This document shows, one piece after another, positions 5,392-11,265 of a stretch of 11,265 bases of DNA. The stretch is taken from the NCBI GenBank assembly GCA_005888695.1, contig VBBH01000178.1, positions 1-11,265 of the forward strand, read 5' to 3'. Each line of letters begins with the position of its first letter. The first letter of the stretch is position 1. The position numbers and the translations under genes are program-made. Origin of the DNA: Candidatus Bathyarchaeota archaeon (GTDB lineage: Archaea; Thermoproteota; Bathyarchaeia; 40CM-2-53-6). Below the pieces are notes generated by a model. It was not told the origin of the DNA, searched no databases, and was given only the letters and a program-made list of their open reading frames with translations.

Positions 5392-6909
5392 TTGATCGCT
5401 GACTTCCTCAGATCCGTCGACCCCTCAGAAATCTCCGATGCCACGCTCTTCCTAGTCGGCAAGCCCTTCCCAGAATCAGACCCAAGGGTGTTGGAGGTCA
5501 GCTATGCCACGATCTCGGAAGCCTCTCGCAACCTAGGCCAGACGAGACTTTCAGAAGCGCCGCTAACAATCCACGACGTGTTTAGGACGTTCGACAAGGT
5601 ATCGGAGGCAATCGGAGCCGGGTCTAGAGTAAGAAAACTGAGCCTAGTTCAAACACTCCTCACCCAAGCGAGTCCGGTAGAGTCTGAATATCTCGTACGG
5701 ATGATGTTTGGAGAGATGAGGATCGGTGTGGTCGAAGGAATAGTCCAAGACGCGATCAGCCTCGCTTCCGGCGCTCCGAAAGAATTGGTGCGCAGAGCAA
5801 GCATGCTGCACGGTGACATTGGAGACATTGCAAAGATCGCTATAACTGGGGGTCCAAAAGAATTGCAACGGATTGGCATCCATCTCTTCATCCCAGTAAA
5901 ACCGATGCTCGCTGAAATGGCCGAGACATTGGAAACTGTCCTCAGGGAGCACACCGGTGGAAGCGGGTTTGAGTACAAGCTCGACGGTGCTAGGATTCAG
6001 ATTCACAAGTCTGGAGACAAGGTCAGGATCTATAGCCGGCGACTAACAGACGTCACAGACAGCATCGGAGAGATTGTGGCATTCGCCAAGACCAAAGTCA
6101 ACGCATCTGAGTATCTCATCGAAGGAGAAGTTGTCGGAATAGGAAAGAATGGTCGACCAATTCCCTTTCAAGACCTAATGCGGCGATTTCGCCGCGTTCA
6201 TGAGATACAAGCCATGACCGAAAGGATTCCGTTGAAGATTTACCTCTTCGACGCACTCTATGTGGACGGAAGAACGTTGATCGACGAGCGATACTCGGAA
6301 CGATGGGAGATCTTGGCCTCCTTGGTAGGTGAGGATTATCTGGCCCCAAGGATAGTCGAGCAGAACAAGAAGGAGATCTCAAGGTTCTTCGATCTCGCGA
6401 TCAAAGAAGGTCATGAAGGATTGATGGCGAAGTCCTTGTCTAGCAACTACTCCCCTGGCGCGAGAGGCAAGAAATGGTTCAAGCTGAAACGGGACGACAA
6501 ACTCGACATCGTAATCGTCGCAGCAGAGTGGGGAAGCGGCAGGAGAGTGGGATGGCTGAGCAATTATCATCTCGCAGTTCGGGATCAAGAGACCGGAGAA
6601 TACCAAATGATTGGGAAGACATTCAAGGGCCTGACTGATGCAGAGTTCGATATGATCACAAAACGGTTGCAGGAACTAAAAACTCATGAGGACGAATGGA
6701 CAGTTTACGTCAAGCCTTCAATAGTTGCCGAAGTGACATATAACGAGGTCCAGAAGAGCCCTCGCTACAAGTCCGGGTTCGCCTTGAGGTTTGCGAGGAT
6801 AACTAGCTTCAGAGAGGACAAGTCCCCAGAGGATGCCGATACGATTCAGAGACTTCGACAGCTGTATGAAAAACAATTCGAACAAAAGTCTAGACTAGAA
6901 TTAACCTAA
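5392..6909 (+). CDS. lig: ATP-dependent DNA ligase
   Basis: It seals nicks through a lysyl-AMP intermediate and acts after FEN1 at Okazaki junctions. From the TTG at 5392 (505 residues), residues about 1-170 are the DNA-binding domain. The adenylation domain has motif I EYKLDGAR with catalytic Lys196, motif III EGEVVG (244-249), motif IIIa FDALYVDG, motif IV HEGLMAK (341-347) and motif V KKWFKLK (360-366). The OB domain ends with the motif-VI-like REDKSPEDA. The start is uncertain. The same frame upstream encodes FQKLAELCQNLEQTTKRGEK, a clear match to the first helix of archaeal ligases, yet no ATG, GTG or TTG occurs between the stop at 5254-5256 and 5392. GGTGA (5377-5381) sits 10 nt before the TTG and could drive that start. 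Otherwise a non-standard codon (CTG 5281, ATA 5290 or CTG 5338) would be used, the first two overlapping the end of fen1. Archaeal ligases of about 540-600 residues favour the longer form. Confidence 0.94.
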   Translation: MIADFLRSVDPSEISDATLFLVGKPFPESDPRVLEVSYATISEASRNLGQTRLSEAPLTIHDVFRTFDKVSEAIGAGSRVRKLSLVQTLLTQASPVESEYLVRMMFGEMRIGVVEGIVQDAISLASGAPKELVRRASMLHGDIGDIAKIAITGGPKELQRIGIHLFIPVKPMLAEMAETLETVLREHTGGSGFEYKLDGARIQIHKSGDKVRIYSRRLTDVTDSIGEIVAFAKTKVNASEYLIEGEVVGIGKNGRPIPFQDLMRRFRRVHEIQAMTERIPLKIYLFDALYVDGRTLIDERYSERWEILASLVGEDYLAPRIVEQNKKEISRFFDLAIKEGHEGLMAKSLSSNYSPGARGKKWFKLKRDDKLDIVIVAAEWGSGRRVGWLSNYHLAVRDQETGEYQMIGKTFKGLTDAEFDMITKRLQELKTHEDEWTVYVKPSIVAEVTYNEVQKSPRYKSGFALRFARITSFREDKSPEDADTIQRLRQLYEKQFEQKSRLELT

Positions 6910-6923
6910 TAGGAGCTTCTAGC

Positions 6924-7607
6924 TTGCGTGTCGGCGTCCTGTTTAGCGGTGGGAAGGATAGCGCCTATGCAGTCTGGCTACTGCAGCATCAGGGATGGGA
7001 GATACCGGTCCTAGTTACTGTACAACCCAAACGGCCCGAGTCCTTCATTTTCCACTATCCAGGCATCGAATCCACTAGCTTGCAAACCAAAGCCCTAGGG
7101 ATAGATCAAGTATTCATCAGAGAAGAAACATCTGGACTCGACGAACTGCAAAATACGCTCTCTCTGGTGAAAAGAGATTACGGGATCGAAGGTGTTGCTA
7201 CGGGAGCCGTGGCGAGCGATTATCAAAAGACCCGATTTGACCACATCTGCGACAGCACCGGCCTGCGAAGCTTCAACCCACTATGGCACAAGAAGCCAGA
7301 AACAATTGTTGACGACCTTATCCAAGCTCGTTTCGATGCAATCATCTCCGGGGTTGCGGCTCGTGGATTGGACAAGTCATGGCTAGGGCGGCACCTGGAC
7401 GCTAACGCATGGAAGGAACTGAAACGGCTATCGCGCCAGTACGGGATCCACTTGACCGGCGAAGGTGGGGAGTATGAATCATTCGTGGTGGATGCGCCGA
7501 ATTTCAAACATGCAATAAGGATAGAGAAGACTCGCGAGGTTTGCGACGGTCAGAGTGGCTACGTGATCATTGAAGAGGCATTACTGATCGACAAGATCCT
7601 TAATTGA
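6924..7607 (+). CDS. dph6: Diphthine--ammonia ligase, Dph6-like PP-loop ATPase
   Basis: It amidates diphthine on the conserved His of elongation factor 2, using ATP and ammonia to complete diphthamide. The TTG at 6924 has a good SD, AGGAG (6911-6915), 8 nt upstream, and follows the ligase stop by 14 bp, so it is probably co-transcribed. Residues 8-13 are the PP-loop SGGKDS, the AMP-forming nucleotide site. The family signature follows in GVATGAVASDYQKTRFDHIC with FNPLWHK, and near the end GEGGEYESFVVDAP. At 227 residues it is a normal single-domain archaeal Dph6 without the C-terminal extension of eukaryotic enzymes. Other PP-loop amidases are possible, but the combination of these motifs is characteristic. 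Its last 27 bp overlap the end of the convergent deaminase gene. Confidence 0.88.
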   Translation: MRVGVLFSGGKDSAYAVWLLQHQGWEIPVLVTVQPKRPESFIFHYPGIESTSLQTKALGIDQVFIREETSGLDELQNTLSLVKRDYGIEGVATGAVASDYQKTRFDHICDSTGLRSFNPLWHKKPETIVDDLIQARFDAIISGVAARGLDKSWLGRHLDANAWKELKRLSRQYGIHLTGEGGEYESFVVDAPNFKHAIRIEKTREVCDGQSGYVIIEEALLIDKILN

Positions 7608-8909
7608 CTTCGTAACCCCCTGAGCCACTTCAGAAGGATCAAGGGTTCGAAAATCCCGATTCAACATTAAGACGTTGCCGTTGACAATTGTTGTGTCGAC
7701 GTTGAACCCGTTCGCAGAGTAAACGAGGTCAGATACTAGGGTCCCGGCATTGTGAACTGGGACCATGTTTGGATCTCGTAAATCAAGCAGCACAATATCG
7801 GCCATCTTGCCTGGTTCCAAGCTACCGATCATCTTCTCCATCCTCACACACTTCGCGCCATCTATCGTCGCCATATCCAGTACGTTCTGAGCAGGCACGA
7901 TCGTAGGATCCCACCTGTACGCTTTGTGAATCAGTGCGCACATTTTCATGGTCTCGAACATGTCTAGGCTATTGTTACTGGCAGGCCCATCCGTCCCCAA
8001 GCCTACTGGGACCGAGGCGTTCCACATCTCCGGGACGGGTGCCACCCCACCGCTTGCCAGCTTCATGTTCGAAACTGGACAATGAGCGACCCGAGCACCT
8101 CTCTCTCCTAACAGTTTGACTTCGCTCTTCGTCAACCAGACCGCATGGGCCGCAAGAACTCGTTCGGAAAGGAACCCGATCTTGTCCAAGTAGTCAACAA
8201 CTCGCGCTTTCCTATTCTCCTCCGACTTTGCTTGCTCTCCGCGGGTTTCCGCGACGTGTATTCCTACTATGGTGTCTTCTTTCTCGGCGATCTCCTTGGA
8301 CCACAGTAGAGTGTCCTGATCGCAGGTGTAAGGGGCGTGGGGTCCGAGGATGAATCTGATTCTTGGCTCGCCAAGTCTCTTGACGTATTGCAATAGTGCC
8401 AGGGTCTTCTTCCGATCCTTCTCCTTGTCCGCTTTGTTAGGAAGATCTATGATCCCGTGCGAGAGCAAGCCTCTCAGTCCAGCCTCTTTAACCGCGTCCG
8501 CAACTCTCTCCATGAAGAAGTACATGTCAACGAAGCATGTAGTACCCGTCCGAATCATCTCGAGGCACCCAAGCAATGCGCCTGAGTGTACCATGTCACC
8601 TGTTAACCGCTTCTCGAGTGGCCAGATCTTCTGCTCAAGCCATTCTTTCAATTCCAAATCGTCCGCATACCCCCGTAGCAATGTCATAGCCAAATGAGTA
8701 TGCGTGTTGACCAGGCCAGGGATCATCACTTTTCCGTGACAATCCATCGTCTCATCCTTTCTCGAGGAAGCAAGGTTTTGACCGATCTCGATGATCTTCC
8801 CGTCATCAATCTTTATGGATGCTTTGTGAAGAACCCGCCTCTCAGGGTCTTGCGTGACTATCCAATCGCAATCTTTCAAGACCAGAGTCAGATTCAGCAC
8901 GGGCTCCAA
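7581..8909 (-). CDS. mtaD: 5-methylthioadenosine/S-adenosylhomocysteine deaminase family amidohydrolase (MtaD/DadD-like)
   Basis: A metal-dependent deaminase of the amidohydrolase superfamily. Family members convert S-adenosylhomocysteine, methylthioadenosine or 5'-deoxyadenosine to inosine derivatives, and the exact substrate cannot be read from sequence. Numbered from the TTG, expected metal ligands are His70 and His72 (NTHTHL), His218 (GIHVAE) and Asp307 (GTDGP). Glu221 and His255 (AAHA) are in the catalytic positions, and the GPHAPYTC segment (His191) is characteristic of the group. The total of 442 residues is usual. The TTG at 8909 lies 3 bp after the hexuloisomerase stop, implying translational coupling. 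A GTG three codons later with GGAG just before it is an alternative. It is the last gene of the minus-strand cluster, and its 3' end overlaps dph6. In archaea such enzymes recycle by-products of S-adenosylmethionine chemistry into purine salvage. Confidence 0.9.
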   Translation of the reverse strand: MEPVLNLTLVLKDCDWIVTQDPERRVLHKASIKIDDGKIIEIGQNLASSRKDETMDCHGKVMIPGLVNTHTHLAMTLLRGYADDLELKEWLEQKIWPLEKRLTGDMVHSGALLGCLEMIRTGTTCFVDMYFFMERVADAVKEAGLRGLLSHGIIDLPNKADKEKDRKKTLALLQYVKRLGEPRIRFILGPHAPYTCDQDTLLWSKEIAEKEDTIVGIHVAETRGEQAKSEENRKARVVDYLDKIGFLSERVLAAHAVWLTKSEVKLLGERGARVAHCPVSNMKLASGGVAPVPEMWNASVPVGLGTDGPASNNSLDMFETMKMCALIHKAYRWDPTIVPAQNVLDMATIDGAKCVRMEKMIGSLEPGKMADIVLLDLRDPNMVPVHNAGTLVSDLVYSANGFNVDTTIVNGNVLMLNRDFRTLDPSEVAQGVTKSIKDLVDQ

Positions 8910-8912
8910 GGA

Positions 8913-9443
8913 CTATTCGATGGTTGCATGATGTCGCATGAGTTCCTTCTCAGACCTTCCAAGTCGATACATCAATTCCACAATCAAACTATCGAGGAAT
9001 ACGGTGCACGCGATTTCGAATATGGTGCCGAGCGGTGCCAATGGTTCATGCACTCCGGTCATCTGCCGAGTGAAGTAGTCGGTCTCCTCCGCCACCTTGG
9101 TCCTTCCTTTTACCTGTACGACGTGATCCGCTAATCTTCCTAGGTCACTCTTAGGAAAGGAGGTGATCGCGACAACAGTAGCACCAACCTCTTTTCCTAT
9201 AGTTGCAGCGGTCACTGCCAGCTTGGTCGTTCCCGACCCTGAGATGGCTACGACAAGGTCCCCTTTTCCTACCGCTGGAGTTATCGTCTCGCCTAAAACG
9301 TAGACCTCAAAGCCAAGGTGCATCAGTCGCATTGCAAAGGCTCGACCGATTAGTCCGCTGCGGCCGACTCCCATGACCAATATTCTCCGCCTTTCGGCTT
9401 CCACGAGAAGATCGAGAAAGCGATTGACTTCGGATTGTCGCAC
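8913..9443 (-). CDS. hxlB: 6-phospho-3-hexuloisomerase (SIS domain)
   Basis: It interconverts 6-phospho-3-hexulose and fructose 6-phosphate. In archaea without an oxidative pentose phosphate route it works with hexulose-phosphate synthase to make ribulose 5-phosphate. Residues about 20-150 form a SIS sugar-phosphate isomerase fold, with [20 protein letters not shown] near the N-terminus, GETITP, the phosphate-binding ISGSG, and the hallmark PLGTIFE near the C-terminal helix. The end ([14 protein letters not shown]) also matches known homologues. The annotated GTG at 9443 leaves the protein about 20 residues short of the Methanocaldococcus enzyme and has no SD. The frame continues upstream with a helical sequence ([19 protein letters not shown]) but with no ATG, GTG or TTG before the next stop. 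A very strong SD, AGGAGG (9544-9549), lies at the end of the upstream gene, 13 nt before an in-frame CTG at 9530. The real gene may start there, giving 205 residues. Confidence 0.9.
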   Translation of the reverse strand: MRQSEVNRFLDLLVEAERRRILVMGVGRSGLIGRAFAMRLMHLGFEVYVLGETITPAVGKGDLVVAISGSGTTKLAVTAATIGKEVGATVVAITSFPKSDLGRLADHVVQVKGRTKVAEETDYFTRQMTGVHEPLAPLGTIFEIACTVFLDSLIVELMYRLGRSEKELMRHHATIE

Positions 9444-9538
9444 GTGTCTAAGGGAGTCCTCGACCGTCCGGATTATCTCCTCGAAAGCTTCTTGGTATGC
9501 ACGAAGCGAGCTTCCTTCTCTTCGAGCCAGTTTAGCCT

Positions 9539-10231
9539 CTAATCCTCCTCTTTCAGCCTGACTTGCGCCTGTTTCCCTTTCTCCTTATAATCTGCATCCA
9601 GCTTCTTTCGCAGGCTTAGTGCTCTGGATCTTCCTATGCCTGCTCCTACAGCCATCTCAGTTGCAGAGGCCTGGAAGACACGTCGAACACTGCCGAAATG
9701 TGTGAGCAACTGCGCCGCAAGTTTCGGGCCGACTCCGGGCAATGCGCTCACAATCGAGACCTGGACACGATCCAATTCTCCGGACCTAGGTTTTCGAACA
9801 ATCAATGGAGGAGCACCTCGTTCTCCCTTCTTCCTCTCCTTCTCCCCTCTTTTGCCAATGGTGTGAATTAGCTGGGCAGTTTGTTTCGTGTCCGGAGTGA
9901 AAAAGCACTTCATTTCATAGTCTAGTACCGCGGAAGCGACGCCTCCCCAGAACCATCGTGGGTTCTTCAATTCCTCAAGCCTTTGACTAATGTCTCCCTC
10001 GACAATCAAGAGAACATTGTCATAGGATTTACTGAGTCTGTAAGCTTGGTCGAAAAGTCTCCCGTCGAAGACAGAGCCTATGAAGTCCCGCACGGACTTC
10101 CTCTCCACCGAGTAGTCACCGGTGAGGTAGTCAGCGACGTCGAGGACTCGATACTCGACCCTTGCGCCCAAAGATTTGAGTTCTTCAGGAATCCCTGAAG
10201 CCCTCTCCCGCTCGTCTGCCATTACAAGCAA
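9539..10231 (-). CDS. XPF/Hef-family ERCC4 structure-specific nuclease with helix-hairpin-helix domain
   Basis: It cuts branched DNA such as 3' flaps and stalled-fork structures, usually as a homodimer. Residues 1-125 are the ERCC4 nuclease domain, with LVMADERER at the first strand, [17 protein letters not shown] (30-46) holding the catalytic ERK, and DGRLFDQ (56-62), followed by the VEGD strand. A basic linker of about 30 residues ([13 protein letters not shown]...) leads to a tandem HhH domain at about 158-214 ([19 protein letters not shown] and [12 protein letters not shown]). The length of 230 suits the short crenarchaeal-type XPF without the helicase part of Hef. No C-terminal PCNA peptide is visible. 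The TTG at 10231 keeps the first strand intact. An ATG three codons later would cut into it. It follows ecfT by 61 bp with no T-tract between them. Confidence 0.92.
   Translation of the reverse strand: MLVMADERERASGIPEELKSLGARVEYRVLDVADYLTGDYSVERKSVRDFIGSVFDGRLFDQAYRLSKSYDNVLLIVEGDISQRLEELKNPRWFWGGVASAVLDYEMKCFFTPDTKQTAQLIHTIGKRGEKERKKGERGAPPLIVRKPRSGELDRVQVSIVSALPGVGPKLAAQLLTHFGSVRRVFQASATEMAVGAGIGRSRALSLRKKLDADYKEKGKQAQVRLKEED
9544..9549 (-). promoter_or_regulatory. Strong Shine-Dalgarno without a standard start codon
   Basis: The minus strand reads AGGAGGAT at the last codons of the ERCC4 nuclease gene. It is the best SD of the window, yet no ATG, GTG or TTG follows at normal distance in the hexuloisomerase frame. 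The nearest plausible initiator in that frame is CTG at 9530-9528. Confidence 0.45.
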
Positions 10232-10292
10232 TTGTCCGTCTCACAATCTGACCTTGTCTACGTACACCTAAAGAATTTCTGCCTTCCACTTC

Positions 10293-11093
10293 CTAGAAGG
10301 GCAACCGCAATACTGGGTGAATGACAAAGATCCACATCGAAACCGCAAGCACTGTACTCGAACCAAGAACAAGCAGGTAATCCGAGGGATTGAACTTCAA
10401 CTCGTACAGCGACGTCCTATCTTCCCTTCCAGGGAAGCCCCTCGCCTCTAAAGCCTCAGCTAGCTCAAGGCTTCTCCGGATCGCAACTAGTAGCAACGGG
10501 ATCAGGATGGGAACATAATTCCGAATGCGACGGAGAACGTTGCCCTTGTCCAGCTCCAGTCCCCTGCTACGTTGAGCATCAATCACGGTTTGAGCGTCTA
10601 CAGCAAGAGTTGGCACTAATCGTACTGCGGTGGTAAATGTGAACGATAAAGCGTTAGGGAAGCCAAGCCAGCGACGCGATAGCCATCTAACGAGTCCAAC
10701 TCGATCTAGGGCCAAGCCGAGGTCATCGGGTGATGTGGTCATGAAGAATAGGCTGAAGGTGGTCAACAGCACGAGGAACCTTACCGTCAAGGCCAGGGCT
10801 GGCAAGACACCTGAACCAGTCAAGAGATTTGCAAAGAAGATAATTCCGGCCAATAATGCTCCTGCTCGAATCGAATAGACCCATCTCCTCAGAACGCCGG
10901 CGGCGAGTAGGAAAGGCACATGCACGGTCAATAATCCAAGTAAGACGTACAGGTTCGTGAATAGCAATGAGACGACGAAGACGGTTGTGATGAAGAGTGC
11001 TTTAGCCCTAGGATCAAGATTATGGACGATGGTCTTCCGCCCATAGAACTTGAAGCCCTCCAAGGACCTCAGAGTGACGAAGGATCTAGACAT
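10293..11093 (-). CDS. ecfT: ECF transporter transmembrane component EcfT
   Basis: EcfT is the membrane scaffold that couples paired ABC ATPases to a substrate-binding S component for uptake of vitamins or metal ions. The ATG at 11093 is chosen because GGGAGGT (11102-11108) lies 8 nt upstream. The in-frame GTG at 11099 is too close to it. The start overlaps the stop of the ATPase gene by 8 bp. Five or more hydrophobic segments are visible, for instance around [14 protein letters not shown] and [16 protein letters not shown]. Both family coupling motifs are present: AQRSRGLE in the cytoplasmic region, and [10 protein letters not shown] after the [15 protein letters not shown] helix. The 266-residue length is normal. 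The substrate cannot be told because no S component is in view. Confidence 0.9.
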   Translation of the reverse strand: MSRSFVTLRSLEGFKFYGRKTIVHNLDPRAKALFITTVFVVSLLFTNLYVLLGLLTVHVPFLLAAGVLRRWVYSIRAGALLAGIIFFANLLTGSGVLPALALTVRFLVLLTTFSLFFMTTSPDDLGLALDRVGLVRWLSRRWLGFPNALSFTFTTAVRLVPTLAVDAQTVIDAQRSRGLELDKGNVLRRIRNYVPILIPLLLVAIRRSLELAEALEARGFPGREDRTSLYELKFNPSDYLLVLGSSTVLAVSMWIFVIHPVLRLPF

Positions 11094-11265
11094 GCACACT
11101 GACCTCCCTCAACCGATCTTCCAACAATTGCTTTGCACGGTGCACATCCACCACGTCTCGAGGGAACCCAAATCTCGATAGTTGATCAAACAGTTTTGCA
11201 ATCTGAGGCTTGACAAGCGAAGCACTCGCGACCTTATCGGCGTCTGATAAGACCCGATCAGCCGG
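11086..11265 (-). CDS. ecfA: ECF transporter ATPase, C-terminal fragment (gene continues beyond the window)
   Basis: The last 59 residues of an open frame run in from the right edge, beginning [20 protein letters not shown] and ending REVSVHV. The text after the edge resembles the region after the ABC domain of CbiO/EcfA ATPases, where a G.P..V..D...L...GL..P.I..L...L pattern is followed by a helix (here [20 protein letters not shown]). No Walker motif falls within the window, so the call rests on this pattern and on the 8-bp overlap (ATGTCTAG) with ecfT, a usual arrangement of ecfA-ecfT operons. Confidence 0.72.
   Translation of the reverse strand, partial: PADRVLSDADKVASASLVKPQIAKLFDQLSRFGFPRDVVDVHRAKQLLEDRLREVSVHV

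Noticed and set aside
5644..6006. Two long minus-strand frames opposite the DNA ligase
   Set aside because: They mirror the conserved ligase coding sequence, lack domain-like composition and have no SD. They are shadows.
7638..7660. tRNA T-arm-like sequence (GGGTTCGAAAATCCC)
   Set aside because: It lies inside the conserved C-terminal coding region of the deaminase, and no acceptor stem, D-arm or anticodon arm can be placed around it.
8694..9134. Long plus-strand frame across the deaminase/hexuloisomerase junction
   Set aside because: It is antisense to two clearly conserved enzymes and its translation has no family resemblance.
1..11265. CRISPR array, insertion sequence, attachment site or toxin-antitoxin pair
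   Set aside because: No regularly spaced direct repeats, transposase motifs, terminal repeats or compact paired ORFs were seen on either strand.

Overview
The window reads as a piece of an archaeal chromosome of about 50% GC. The evidence is a FEN1-type flap endonuclease, an archaeal/eukaryal-type ATP-dependent DNA ligase, a diphthine-ammonia ligase, a Hef/XPF-type ERCC4 nuclease, a 6-phospho-3-hexuloisomerase and a KaiC/RAD55-like protein, with Shine-Dalgarno-like sites and oligo-T stretches after genes. The lineage is probably within the TACK group (Bathyarchaeia/Nitrososphaeria-like), but this is only an impression from protein resemblance. TTG start codons are unusually frequent.

Region 1 (1-2650) is a surface module. 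A large plus-strand gene encodes a protein with a signal peptide, extracellular beta-rich domains, one membrane helix and a cytoplasmic RecA/KaiC-like domain whose nucleotide-binding residues are degenerate. Convergent to it is a small secreted protein with a Thr-rich linker. Oligo-T terminators for both strands lie between them.

Region 2 (2611-4264) is sparse. It holds a doubtful minus-strand ORF that may be frameshifted, a plus-strand coiled-coil protein with a disordered basic tail, and a small minus-strand helical protein of unknown function.

Region 3 (4265-7607, plus strand) is an apparent operon: flap endonuclease fen1, DNA ligase, then dph6. FEN1 and the ligase act one after the other in Okazaki-fragment maturation and long-patch repair. 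Dph6 completes diphthamide on elongation factor 2.

Region 4 (7581-11265, minus strand) is a second co-directional cluster, read from the right edge: the C-terminus of an ECF-transporter ATPase, EcfT, an ERCC4/HhH nuclease, 6-phospho-3-hexuloisomerase, and an MtaD/DadD-type adenosine-derivative deaminase. The last gene overlaps dph6 tail to tail.

The points most worth a second look are the Walker-A-deficient membrane KaiC-like protein, and two conserved proteins (ligase and hexuloisomerase) whose homologous N-terminal regions extend upstream of any ATG/GTG/TTG start. No complete new defence or mobile system, CRISPR array, tRNA, rRNA or insertion sequence was seen.
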